Assembly (NCBI GenBank): GCA_002480495.1
Contig: DLCG01000016.1
Location: forward strand, 7,439-71,438
DNA from: Rhodobiaceae bacterium UBA7804
GTDB lineage: Bacteria; Pseudomonadota; Alphaproteobacteria; Parvibaculales; Parvibaculaceae
Reading direction: 5' to 3'
DNA: 64,000 nt
The notes under the pieces: generated by a model
Told to the model about the DNA's origin: nothing
Seen by the model: the letters and a program-made list of their open reading frames with translations, nothing else
Database searches by the model: none
Part shown: one piece after another, positions 33,738 through 41,102 of the stretch
Position numbering within the stretch: the stretch's first letter is position 1
Layout of the letters: the number at the start of each line of letters is the position of its first letter
Made by a program: the position numbers and the translations under genes

Positions 33738-33762
33738 TTGTGGCAGTCCACCTGCCAACATA
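33738..33762 (-). promoter_or_regulatory. TTGGCA-N7-TGCC element upstream of DUF2147 paralogue 1
   Basis: On the minus strand TATGTTGGCA, seven bases, TGCC. The same arrangement precedes the second paralogue (34329-34357). It fits either a dimeric operator or a partial sigma-54 -24/-12 match (TGGCA..TGC with 10-base GG-GC spacing). Confidence 0.45.
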
Positions 33763-33839
33763 GAAGAACCCGCAAGCGGGGCCAAGCAGGCCCGCATGCG
33801 GGTTCCAGCGAAGATCATGTGACGTTCACGTAAGAGGGA

Positions 33840-34313
33840 TCAGTCGATCCGTTCCCACTTCTGGTCGACGCGGAGCGGCCCGCGGCCTGTCGTCATCTGC
33901 AGCGCCTTGCCGCCATCCACGAGGCCGAGGCGGGCGGGCGAGATCGTGCCCGTCGCCGGGCGCAGCAGGAAGCCGCCGCTCCAGCCTTGCGCGTCGGGGC
34001 GGAAGCCGGAAAGGAACTTCATGCCCGCGAGCGGCTTGTTCCGGTTTTCGCCCGTGCAGCTCCAGCAGATCGCGTCTTCCGGGCCGTCGGCGAGCTTCAC
34101 GATATGGCCTTCGAGCGCGCCATTCTCTTCCTCGATCTCGACGATCATGAGCGGTTCGCCGCTTGCCGGGTGGTGGATGAGCCATTTGCCTTCCGCCGAG
34201 CCGCTGGCGGCGCTGGCGGGCGAGGCCGTGAGGGCGGGCAGGGCGAGGAGGGCGGCGGCGGCCAGCGCGGCCAGGCCGCGCGAGAGGCGGCGGGTGTTCG
34301 GTGCGAGGGTCAT
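33840..34313 (-). CDS. DUF2147 family secreted protein (paralogue 2)
   Basis: 157 residues, same size and layout as the neighbour: signal peptide (ALAALAAAALLALPALTASPASA), then GKWLIHHPASGEPLMIVEIE, LEGHIVKLADGPEDAICWSCTGEN (CxxC pair), LAGMKFLSGFRPD, ending VDQKWERID. The two proteins share the fold and CxxC but only moderate sequence identity, indicating an older duplication. GGGAG precedes ATG. Its upstream region holds a perfect 11-bp-arm inverted repeat. Confidence 0.88.
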   Translation of the reverse strand: MTLAPNTRRLSRGLAALAAAALLALPALTASPASAASGSAEGKWLIHHPASGEPLMIVEIEEENGALEGHIVKLADGPEDAICWSCTGENRNKPLAGMKFLSGFRPDAQGWSGGFLLRPATGTISPARLGLVDGGKALQMTTGRGPLRVDQKWERID

Positions 34314-34328
34314 GTCGGGGCTCCCGGG

Positions 34329-34357
34329 TTATATTGGCATTTCGAGTGCCAATATAA
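34329..34357 (-). promoter_or_regulatory. Perfect 11-7-11 inverted repeat upstream of DUF2147 paralogue 2
   Basis: TTATATTGGCA (34329-34339), spacer TTTCGAG, TGCCAATATAA (34347-34357). Sixteen bases upstream of the start codon. Its TTGGCA-N7-TGCC core is shared with paralogue 1. May be an operator or a sigma-54-type promoter. Confidence 0.6.
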
Positions 34358-34459
34358 GCAGGTTCACACGGGATGCAAGCCTAGGGTGAAACTTAAATTG
34401 TGGGGCGAGGGCGGGCGCGCGGGCTTCCTCCCGCCCTCCCGTTTGCTATAACGGTCCTT

Positions 34460-34522
34460 GCAGGGACGGCCCTGCCGGGGCGGCGCGCGCCGCTTCCGAA
34501 CCCTTCGCGGGGACGGCCTCGC
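34460..34522 (+). ncRNA. Guanidine-II (mini-ykkC) riboswitch
   Basis: Two hairpins each capped by an ACGG loop, the hallmark of the guanidine-II class: GCAGGG-ACGG-CCCTGC (34460-34475) and GCGGGG-ACGG-CCTCGC (34507-34522, one G-T pair), joined by a 31-nt linker. It lies 21 bp before the start codon of an SMR exporter. CCTC in the second stem (34517-34520) is complementary to GAGG of the ribosome site (34537-34540), so binding of guanidine could free translation. Class and context agree with known guanidine-II riboswitches; the mechanism is inferred. Confidence 0.85.
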
Positions 34523-34543
34523 TTCTCGATACGGGAGAGGCAG

Positions 34544-34861
34544 ATGGCCTGGGCCTATCTTTTCACAGCAAGCGCCGCCGAAATCGTCTGGGCCTATACG
34601 CTCAAGGCGAGCGACGGCTTCACGCGTCCGCTCTGGTCGGTGGTGAACCTCGTCGCCATGCTGGCCACCGTCTGGTTTCTCGCGCAGGCGGTCCGCACGC
34701 TCCCCCTCGGCACGGCCTATGCCGTCTGGACAGGGGTGGGCGTCGTCGGCGCGGCGGCGCTCGGCGTTCTCTTCATGGGGGAGGCCCTGTCGCCGCTCCG
34801 GCTGGGCGCCATCGCACTTATCCTCACCGGCGTGCTGATGCTGAAGCTCGCCGAGGGGTGA
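34544..34861 (+). CDS. gdx: SMR family guanidinium exporter (Gdx/SugE)
   Basis: 105 residues, four membrane helices. Glu13 (AEIVWAYTLKAS) is the proton/guanidinium-coupling residue of the SMR family; EIVWA and GTAYAVWTGVGVVGAA match the Gdx/SugE subgroup rather than EmrE, which has a different helix 3 signature. It exports guanidinium ions in exchange for protons across the inner membrane. A GGGAGAGG site is used, and a guanidine-II riboswitch precedes it, supporting the function independently. No carboxylase/urea-type guanidine enzymes adjoin. Confidence 0.93.
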   Translation: MAWAYLFTASAAEIVWAYTLKASDGFTRPLWSVVNLVAMLATVWFLAQAVRTLPLGTAYAVWTGVGVVGAAALGVLFMGEALSPLRLGAIALILTGVLMLKLAEG

Positions 34862-35070
34862 GGCTTATCCCCCCCTCAGGTCTCTCGGGCGGGGACAAAC
34901 ACGCCTTGCCGCGCGGCGAGTTATCCTCGGGGTACGGAGGAAATAATCCCCGGCTGCGGGGATTGGTGCGCCCAATGTGACGGTTGCGTGACGTTACGAT
35001 GACGGTGGGTCGTGTTTATCCCCGCCGGGCGTGCGATTTGTCCCCGCTCGCGGGGATAAAGACAAAAAAA
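34862..35070. repeat. Hairpin/TGACGTT repeat element, copy A
   Basis: Non-coding. Contains ATCCCCGGCTGCGGGGAT (34951-34968), TGACGTTACGATGACG (34989-35004) and TTGTCCCCGCTCGCGGGGA (35038-35056). The same modules recur, on the other strand, at 40676-40790. It lies between the convergent gdx and hfaB genes. Confidence 0.65.
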
Positions 35071-35091
35071 GGGAGGGCGCGGGGCCCTCCC
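35064..35091 (-). terminator. Terminator of hfaB-like gene
   Basis: GGGAGGG (35071-35077) pairs with CCCTCCC (35085-35091); on the minus strand seven T follow. A second hairpin, CCGGCGATG/CATCGCCGG (35151-35190), lies closer to the stop and has no U run. Confidence 0.75.
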
Positions 35092-35212
35092 AGTTTGTGT
35101 CTCAAGGCTCCCGCCGGAGGCCGACCAGCCAGGCGCATTGAGGGCGTGAACCGGCGATGTCCTTTTTCAGGTCCTTTCGGGCATCGCCGGTAATTCGTTG
35201 GATTTCAGTGGG

Positions 35213-36262
35213 TTAGTAGCTGCCGCCGCGGAGGCTTCCGGCGTCGAAGACCGGTTCCTCGTAATAGGCGTAGGGGTCGTTCTCGCGCACCGCCCGGGGC
35301 TGCGCTTCCGCCACGCGCTGGCTCTGCGCGGGCTTCGCCTTCGCGCCGGGGTTCGCCTGGCGGTAGTCGATCTCGCCCATCGGGTCCTTGTTGCCCGGGA
35401 AACGGGCGCAATCGGAAGGGTTCACGCCGTAGAGCGGGACGAGGAGCTTCAGCACCGCGCGTTCGACAACGGCGCGGACCGCGAGCTGGATCGGTTCCTG
35501 CGCGCTCGAGCCGATGCCGAGCGAGAAGAGGTTGCCGCCGAAGAAGTCGAACACGCCCGCCTTGATTTCGCGGCCGACGATCTGCTTCTGGTAGGAAACA
35601 TAATCGACGACTTCGAGCGTGCGGCTGTTCACGAGGCGCAGGTCGAGGCCGATATTCATGACATAGGCGGAAGCGGACGCATTCGCCGCCGCGCCCATGT
35701 CGCCGCCCTCGGCGAAGCCCGCATTGAGGCCGCCGGACTGGATGTTGAAGTTCAGCTCCGTGATACCGCCCACGAGATAGTAGTCGGAGCCGCGGATTTC
35801 ACCTGCGTATATCTTGCGGTAGTCCTCTTCCTGGCCGCCGTCGCCGATCAGCTTGTTGTTCGTGTATTTCAGTTCGAGTTCGGTGATCGAGGTGTCGTAG
35901 CGCTCGACGAGCGGCACGCCTGCCTTGCCAAGCGCGGACATCGCCATCAGCGAGGCGCCCTGTGTGATTTTCATGCCCGTGCCGTCGGCTTCCGACTTGC
36001 CGGTGTAGTCGCGGATGTTGCCCACCGCGATGCGCGTCGCCGTGGCGCCCATGGGAACATGGTTCGCGAGGCAGCGCAGGGCGTTGGAGTAGGGCGTCTC
36101 GTTGTTGATGACGGGTGCGTTGCCGATCGGCGCCGCGTAGCGGCCGTCGGAGCCGGCATTGGCGCTGACGCAGCCTGTAAGCGCGAAAGCCATGGCGAGG
36201 ACGCCCAGCGTCCGCCTGGGCATTCCACTCTTCGTCGCGATCGACACAACCGTTGAAAACAC
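35213..36262 (-). CDS. hfaB: CsgG/HfaB family outer-membrane lipoprotein
   Basis: 349 residues. N-terminus has a signal ending LTGC (lipobox, Cys31). The CsgG-type core is seen in IAVGNIRDYTGKSEADGTGM, TQGASLMAMSALGKAG, VPLVERYDTSITELEL, DYYLVGGITELNFNI, and a central domain with AYVMNIGLDLRLVNSRTLEV. CsgG forms a nonameric curli secretion pore; HfaB anchors holdfast in Caulobacter. The start is GTG at 36262 behind AGGAGG. Neither hfaA/hfaD nor curli genes adjoin. HfaB is the closer name for an alphaproteobacterium but the role here is inferred. Confidence 0.85.
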   Translation of the reverse strand: MFSTVVSIATKSGMPRRTLGVLAMAFALTGCVSANAGSDGRYAAPIGNAPVINNETPYSNALRCLANHVPMGATATRIAVGNIRDYTGKSEADGTGMKITQGASLMAMSALGKAGVPLVERYDTSITELELKYTNNKLIGDGGQEEDYRKIYAGEIRGSDYYLVGGITELNFNIQSGGLNAGFAEGGDMGAAANASASAYVMNIGLDLRLVNSRTLEVVDYVSYQKQIVGREIKAGVFDFFGGNLFSLGIGSSAQEPIQLAVRAVVERAVLKLLVPLYGVNPSDCARFPGNKDPMGEIDYRQANPGAKAKPAQSQRVAEAQPRAVRENDPYAYYEEPVFDAGSLRGGSY

Positions 36263-36624
36263 TTTGGCCTCCTGATGTCACCTTTCGGCGGTTGCGTTGG
36301 CGATCATTGTTTTTCGATTCTGCCACCGCGCCGCCGAGGCTTCGGTTGACCCGGTGATTGCAACCGGTGTGCCAGCGGTCATATTTCGTTAAGAAGTGCG
36401 GGAATCCGCCGTTTTTCATGCCGGTCCCGGGATATATCGAGGAGGCTGGACCGCTCCCGGGCCATGCCGGTACGAGGTCCGACGCGGTCGTTCCCGTTTC
36501 GAGACGTCAATTCGGCGTTAATCCTGTCCCGTGCTGCGACAGGTGGGGATAACCGGGTTGCGGCTCGTGCGTGCCCGCGCGACACTTCGCGCCGTTCGCA
36601 ATTAACCAATACGGATCGAAAAAG
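36263..36624. other. 362-bp divergent intergenic region
   Basis: Separates hfaB (minus) and the DsbA-like isomerase (plus) and so holds both promoters. I see no RNA, repeat or convincing coding frame in it. Confidence 0.5.
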
Positions 36625-37227
36625 TTGGCAAAGCTCGAGTTCTTCTTCGATTGTTCCAGTCCCTGGACATATCTCGCCTTCAGCCGGATCGAGGATCTGG
36701 TGAAGCGGACGGGAGCGGAAATGGTCTGGAAGCCGATTCTGGTCGGCGGCGTGTTCAACGCGGTTAACGAAAGCGTCTATGAGGCCCGCGCCAATCCGCA
36801 TCCGGTAAAGGGCAGGTATTACGTCAAGGATCTGCAGGACTGGGCCCGATATTGCGGTATCAAGATCGGCAAGCCGCCCGTCTTTCCCGTGCGGTCGGTC
36901 GATGCCATGCGCGCGGCCATCGTGGCGCAGGAGGAGGGCAAGCTTCCCGAGTTCGCCTGGGCCACGTTCAAGAGCTATTGGGAAGACCTCAATGATATCA
37001 GCCAGCCCGCCGCGCTCGAAGACATCTGCCGCTCGGTCGGTCTCGACTGGGACGAGGTCAGCGAGCGCATCAAGAGCGAAGAAGTGAAGGGCAGGCTTCG
37101 CGCGAATACGGAAGAGCTCATTGCGCGGGGCGGCTTCGGCTCTCCGACGATGTATGTGAACGACAAGGATATGTATTTCGGGAATGACCGGCTCCCGCTG
37201 GTGGAGGCGGCGCTTCTCAATGGCTGA
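36625..37227 (+). CDS. 2-Hydroxychromene-2-carboxylate isomerase / DsbA-like protein
   Basis: 200 residues with a thioredoxin-like fold: KLEFFFDCSSPWTYLAFSRIEDL (kappa-class GST/HCCA isomerase N-terminus with Ser in the active site), VWKPILVGGVF, and a C-terminal ARGGFGSPTMYVNDKDMYFGNDRL. These enzymes use glutathione in isomerisation of aromatic catabolites, or act as DsbA-like reductases. TTG at 36625 gives the canonical (M)AKLEFFFD; no good ribosome site is seen. It overlaps the rhomboid start by 8 bp, so the two are an operon. Confidence 0.82.
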   Translation: MAKLEFFFDCSSPWTYLAFSRIEDLVKRTGAEMVWKPILVGGVFNAVNESVYEARANPHPVKGRYYVKDLQDWARYCGIKIGKPPVFPVRSVDAMRAAIVAQEEGKLPEFAWATFKSYWEDLNDISQPAALEDICRSVGLDWDEVSERIKSEEVKGRLRANTEELIARGGFGSPTMYVNDKDMYFGNDRLPLVEAALLNG

Positions 37228-38050
37228 TCCCTATTCGAGCGACCTGCCGCCGCGGCGCGAGCCGCCGGCGTTCAATGTTCCGGGCGCCGTTCTGGTGCTG
37301 CTTGTGCTCATATTCGGTGTCCAGATCGTCGCGATTTCGCTTTCCTTCGAACAGCAGGCGCAGATCCTCCTGCTGTTCTCTCTCATTCCCGCCCGCTATC
37401 TGCCCGAGGCAGTCGCCCTGCAGCCTGCCTTTCCCGGCGGCGTCGGCGCGGAACTCTGGACCCCCATCACCTATACGTTCCTGCATGGCGGCTGGGAGCA
37501 TCTGATCGTCAATAGTGTGTGGCTGCTCGCCTTCGGCTCGCCAGTTGCGCGCAGGCTCGGACCCATGCGGTTCCTGCTCTTCTATTTCCTGTGCGGAATC
37601 GCGGGTGCCCTGCTTCACGTTGTTCTCTATGCGGGCTCGGAAATCCCGGTCGTTGGCGCGTCGGCGGCGATATCGGGTCTGATGGGCGGGGCCGCCCGCT
37701 TCGTTTTCCTTGCAGACGGCCCACTGGGCGCCCTGGGCGGGCGAGGTCTTGACCGTCCGATGGGGGGCGGTGCGCGGCGGGCCGGCATCCTCACCGCGCT
37801 CCGGGATCGCCGTACGCTGATTTTCGTCGGTGTCTGGATCGGCCTCAACCTGCTTTTCGGAGCGACGGCTCTCAGCGGCATACTCGGCGTGGCAGTGCAG
37901 GTCGCGTGGGAAGCGCATCTCGGCGGATTTCTTTTCGGACTCCTCGTTTTCGGGCTGTTCGACCCACTGCGCTGGTCACCTTCGGGCGGGCCCGGCAATG
38001 TCGGCTATGGCGAATGGCTTGGTGATCAAGGCGGCGACGACTACCGCTAG
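37220..38050 (+). CDS. Rhomboid family intramembrane serine protease
   Basis: 276 residues with six or seven membrane helices. Rhomboid features: HGGWEHLIVN (residues 89-98), catalytic Ser148 in VGASAAISG and His233 in AWEAHLGGF, a complete dyad. A positively charged loop between helices 4 and 5 is longer than usual (RDRP-type insert, residues 170-200). Cleaves membrane-spanning substrates in the inner membrane. ATG lies inside the end of the upstream isomerase gene. Substrate unknown. Confidence 0.9.
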   Translation: MADPYSSDLPPRREPPAFNVPGAVLVLLVLIFGVQIVAISLSFEQQAQILLLFSLIPARYLPEAVALQPAFPGGVGAELWTPITYTFLHGGWEHLIVNSVWLLAFGSPVARRLGPMRFLLFYFLCGIAGALLHVVLYAGSEIPVVGASAAISGLMGGAARFVFLADGPLGALGGRGLDRPMGGGARRAGILTALRDRRTLIFVGVWIGLNLLFGATALSGILGVAVQVAWEAHLGGFLFGLLVFGLFDPLRWSPSGGPGNVGYGEWLGDQGGDDYR

Positions 38051-38137
38051 GGCTCGCCGATCATTGAATCCGCTGCAGGGTGAACCACATAGGAAAAAGG
38101 CCCTTTGCCCCTCACGGCCTTTTCAGGAGGAGACCCA

Positions 38138-38473
38138 ATGAGCGATACATCTGCGCACCCGGACAGCGGCCCGGAAAGCGCGCATACGTCCCATCGCGAA
38201 GAAGCGCCATCCGCGCGCAAGGAACTCTGGATCCGCTTCCTTTATATGATCGCGTTCTGGTTTCTCGGAAACATCGCCTTTTCCGTCGCGATCTTCCTCG
38301 GTGCGTTGCAGTTCGTCGTGATCCTCATCACAGGCAGCAAGAATGAGGAACTGCGCGGTTTCAGCCGCAACCTGATCCAGTATGTATGGGAATGTCTCGC
38401 CTTCGTGATCTTCGCGCGCGAAGACAAACCGTTCCCGCTTGGACGGTTTCCGTCCGTAACTAGTTCCGACTGA
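38138..38473 (+). CDS. DUF4389 family small membrane protein
   Basis: 111 residues: a polar N-terminal 28 residues, then RKELWIRFLYMIAFWFLGNIAFS (helix 1), VAIFLGALQFVVILITG (helix 2) and a C-terminal SRNLIQYVWECLAFVIFAREDKP-like motif characteristic of DUF4389. Function unknown, inner membrane. AGGAGG precedes ATG closely. It ends overlapping the TetR gene's end by 14 bp (convergent). Confidence 0.82.
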   Translation: MSDTSAHPDSGPESAHTSHREEAPSARKELWIRFLYMIAFWFLGNIAFSVAIFLGALQFVVILITGSKNEELRGFSRNLIQYVWECLAFVIFAREDKPFPLGRFPSVTSSD

Positions 38474-39140
38474 GGCCGTCGAGTTTTTTCCGGCCTTCCG
38501 GTGTCAAAAGACCGCGGAGGATCGCTCCCGTCGTAACACTGAAGCGTTTCTCCGCGGCTTCGGCGCTGTCGTGAAAGCCCGCGAGTTCAAGGCTGCAAAG
38601 ACCATGGACCGCCGCCCATAGCGCATCGGCGAGAACCTCGACGCCGTGATGCGAGGGCAGGCTTCCCTCCTCGACACAATCTTTCACAGCATCGAACATG
38701 ATCTGATAGGAGCGATGCTTGGTCACGCCACGCGCCGCGGGGTTGCTCTCCTCGGCTTCGCCATGACGCAGAGAATCCGGAACGGGCAGGGTCGAACTGA
38801 TCATCAACGCGTAGTAGGACGGATTTTTCAGCGCGAAACTCCGGTAGGCGCGCGCCAGGTCGTGCAGGTAGAGGAGGGGTTCCTTGTTGTGGGGAACAGC
38901 TTCCTCCGCAACGGCGAGGCGGTCGAAGGCTTCTTCGAAAAGCGCTGCGATAAGCCCCTCCTTGCCGCCGAAGGCCGTGTAGACGGCCATTGTGGAGGTG
39001 CCAACGCGTGCGGCGAGCTTGCGTAGCGAGATGGCGTCGGGACCGCCGTGAACCAGCATTTCGCTTGCAGCGTCCAGCAACGCCTCGCGCTGCGCGCTCC
39101 GCCTTGCATCGGCGGCTGTCGTTTCCGCTTGTGTACTCAT
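38460..39140 (-). CDS. TetR/AcrR family transcriptional regulator
   Basis: 226 residues: N-terminal HTH (QREALLDAASEMLVHGGPDAISLRKLAARVGTSTMAVYTAFGGKEGLIAALFEEAF) with the TetR pattern, and a C-terminal ligand domain of the kind that uses a hydrophobic pocket. Divergent from a carotenoid oxygenase gene with a perfect palindrome between them, so it most likely represses that gene. ATG at 39140 is chosen over a start ten codons upstream because it gives a normal TetR N-terminus. Confidence 0.9.
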   Translation of the reverse strand: MSTQAETTAADARRSAQREALLDAASEMLVHGGPDAISLRKLAARVGTSTMAVYTAFGGKEGLIAALFEEAFDRLAVAEEAVPHNKEPLLYLHDLARAYRSFALKNPSYYALMISSTLPVPDSLRHGEAEESNPAARGVTKHRSYQIMFDAVKDCVEEGSLPSHHGVEVLADALWAAVHGLCSLELAGFHDSAEAAEKRFSVTTGAILRGLLTPEGRKKLDGLSRN

Positions 39141-39184
39141 GGCCCCTCTATCGAACAGGCTTGACGGCAAGTCCAGCGGCTTTA

Positions 39185-39206
39185 GTATAGACTATAACAC
39201 TGTTAT
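39185..39206. promoter_or_regulatory. TetR operator candidate upstream of carotenoid oxygenase gene
   Basis: Two overlapping palindromes, TATAG-A-CTATA (39186-39196) and ATAACA-C-TGTTAT (39194-39206), in an AT-rich spacer between tetR and the oxygenase gene. The second has a typical TetR-site shape. Confidence 0.65.
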
Positions 39207-39241
39207 GAAAATGGCCGGAAGGCCTTTCAGGGAGGAAAGCC

Positions 39242-40675
39242 ATGACGAAGCCTTTTCCGCAGAATCCTTTTCTGCAGGCAAATTTCGCGCCGGTGATGGC
39301 CGAGTGCGACGCACCGGATCTCGTCGTGGCGGAGGGCGAGCTGCCGCATGACTTGGCGGGCACGCTCTATCGGAACGGACCGAACCCTATGTTTCCTCCG
39401 CTTGGCGAGGCGCATCACTGGTTTCTCGGCGAGGGCATGATCCACGCAATCCATGTGGAAGGCGGTAAGGCGAGCTACCGCAACCGCTGGGTGCGCACGG
39501 AGCAATACGAGGCTCAGCGCAAGGCAGGCGAGCGGCTCGTGCCGACGGGATTTGGAGAGGCCGCGCTTCCCGGCGCGGAGGGCATCAAGCGGAATGTCGC
39601 CAACACCAACATCGTCTGGCATGCAGGCAAGCTCCTCGCGCTGGACGAGGGCAATTCGCCCGTCGCGATGAATGGCGACACGCTGGAGACGAACGGATCG
39701 TGGACTTTCGAGGGCAGGTATCAAGGGCCGATGACGGCGCATCCGAAATTCGATCCGCGTACCGGCGAGATGCATTTCTTCGGCTACATGGCAGCGGGCC
39801 CGGGCACTTCCGACATCTCCTACCAGGTGGTCGACCGAAACGGAAAGCTCACGCGCACCGACATGTTCAAGGCGCCCTATGCGAGCATGGTGCATGACTT
39901 CATCGTGACCGACGAGCATGTGATTTTCCCGATCTTTCCGGCGACGATCGACGTGGAGCGGATCATGAAAGGCGGACCGACGATTGCCTGGGACCCCGAT
40001 GCCGGAACGCATATCGGCATCATGGCGCGCGACGCGAGCGTCGAAACGATCCGCTGGTTCAAGGGCGATGCCTGCTACGTCTATCATCCGATGAATGCCT
40101 ATACCTCTCACGAGGGTGGGAAGACGCGTGTCATCGCCGATGTGATGAAATACGTCCGTGTGCCGCTCTTCCCGGATGCCGATGGCAAGCGCGCGCCGAG
40201 CAGTCTCGAAGACGAGCAGGGCATGCTGGTCCGCTGGACCTTCGATCTCGACGGAAATTCCGATACGTATACGGAGGAACAAATCACCGATCTTGGCGGT
40301 GAGTTTCCGCGCTTCGACGAGCGCTTCGCGGGGCATGGCTATCGCCACGGCTATTACGCGGCGATGATGCGGCCGAAGGAACAGAAGGGTTCGTCCTTCG
40401 ATACGCTCGTCCATATCGATCTCGCGACGGGCAAGCGAAGCGCGTGGGAGCCGGGCAAGGGGCGCTATGTGCATGAACCGGTTTTCGTACCGCGCAAGAC
40501 GGATTCGGCCGAGGGAGACGGTTACATCTTGTCTCTCGTCTATGACTCCGGACGAAATATCAGCGACTTCATCGTGCTGGATTCGGAGGATATTTCGGCG
40601 GGCCCGGTCGCGCGTGTGGAGCTGCCCTCGCGCGTTCCCTTCGGCTTCCACGGCAACTGGCGCGACATGAGGTAA
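39242..40675 (+). CDS. Carotenoid oxygenase family protein (lignostilbene dioxygenase-like)
   Basis: 477 residues of the RPE65/carotenoid-cleavage family. Four iron-binding histidines are visible: H167 (AHPKFD), H218 (MVHDF), H282 (VYHPMNA) and H470 (GFHGNW). The N-terminal GTLYRNGPNPMFPP and the DLGGEFPRFDERF region fit. The family cleaves C=C bonds in apocarotenoids or stilbenes such as lignostilbene. GGAGGAAAG precedes ATG. Divergent TetR with operator suggests induction by an aromatic or carotenoid-type ligand. Confidence 0.92.
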   Translation: MTKPFPQNPFLQANFAPVMAECDAPDLVVAEGELPHDLAGTLYRNGPNPMFPPLGEAHHWFLGEGMIHAIHVEGGKASYRNRWVRTEQYEAQRKAGERLVPTGFGEAALPGAEGIKRNVANTNIVWHAGKLLALDEGNSPVAMNGDTLETNGSWTFEGRYQGPMTAHPKFDPRTGEMHFFGYMAAGPGTSDISYQVVDRNGKLTRTDMFKAPYASMVHDFIVTDEHVIFPIFPATIDVERIMKGGPTIAWDPDAGTHIGIMARDASVETIRWFKGDACYVYHPMNAYTSHEGGKTRVIADVMKYVRVPLFPDADGKRAPSSLEDEQGMLVRWTFDLDGNSDTYTEEQITDLGGEFPRFDERFAGHGYRHGYYAAMMRPKEQKGSSFDTLVHIDLATGKRSAWEPGKGRYVHEPVFVPRKTDSAEGDGYILSLVYDSGRNISDFIVLDSEDISAGPVARVELPSRVPFGFHGNWRDMR

Positions 40676-40790
40676 TCCCCGCAAGCGGGGATATTTCGTT
40701 AGAGCTTGTCCCCGGGGGCGGGGACAAGTCGCGCCGACTGTCACACAAACGTCATCGAAACGTCATGAAACGCGACGAGGGCGGGACGTG
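40676..40790. repeat. Hairpin/TGACGTT repeat element, copy B
   Basis: Contains ATCCCCGCAAGCGGGGAT (40676-40693), TTGTCCCCGGGGGCGGGGACAAG (40707-40729) and, reverse-complemented, TGACGTTTCGATGACG (40748-40763). Same modules as 34862-35070, opposite strand. Lies between convergent genes. Confidence 0.65.
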
Positions 40791-40951
40791 TGCATGGGCG
40801 TGAGCATGCGGATGTGCATTTGACCGAGCCTTTTCGTGGCTTCGTGCATTTGCATGTGCAGTTCAAAGTGTCGGGCGCTTACAAAACCGGAAATCCTGAG
40901 AAGGCCGGGATGTTTCTCAGAACGAGGACGAATAATCCCCGGTCAAACAGA

Positions 40952-41091
40952 TTACCCCTCCCCGAACGAGCTACCGCTCGTTCGATATGGCCCTTCGCTT
41001 GCGCTTCGGGCGTTCAACGCTCGAAAAGGTCCACTGGACCTTTTCGCCCGCTTGCGCGGAGCGCCTTTCACCCCACAGGGGGAGGGTGATC
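40952..41091. repeat. Stacked-palindrome block
   Basis: Consecutive inverted repeats: CGAACGAG-6-CTCGTTCG (40963-40984), a looser GCCC..GGGC hairpin, CGAAAAGGTCC-ACT-GGACCTTTTCG (41022-41046, perfect 11-bp arms), and outer CCCCTCCCC / GGGGGAGGGTG. Non-coding; probably a composite REP-like element near a convergent gene end. Confidence 0.7.
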
Positions 41092-41102
41092 TAGACGGAG
41101 GG

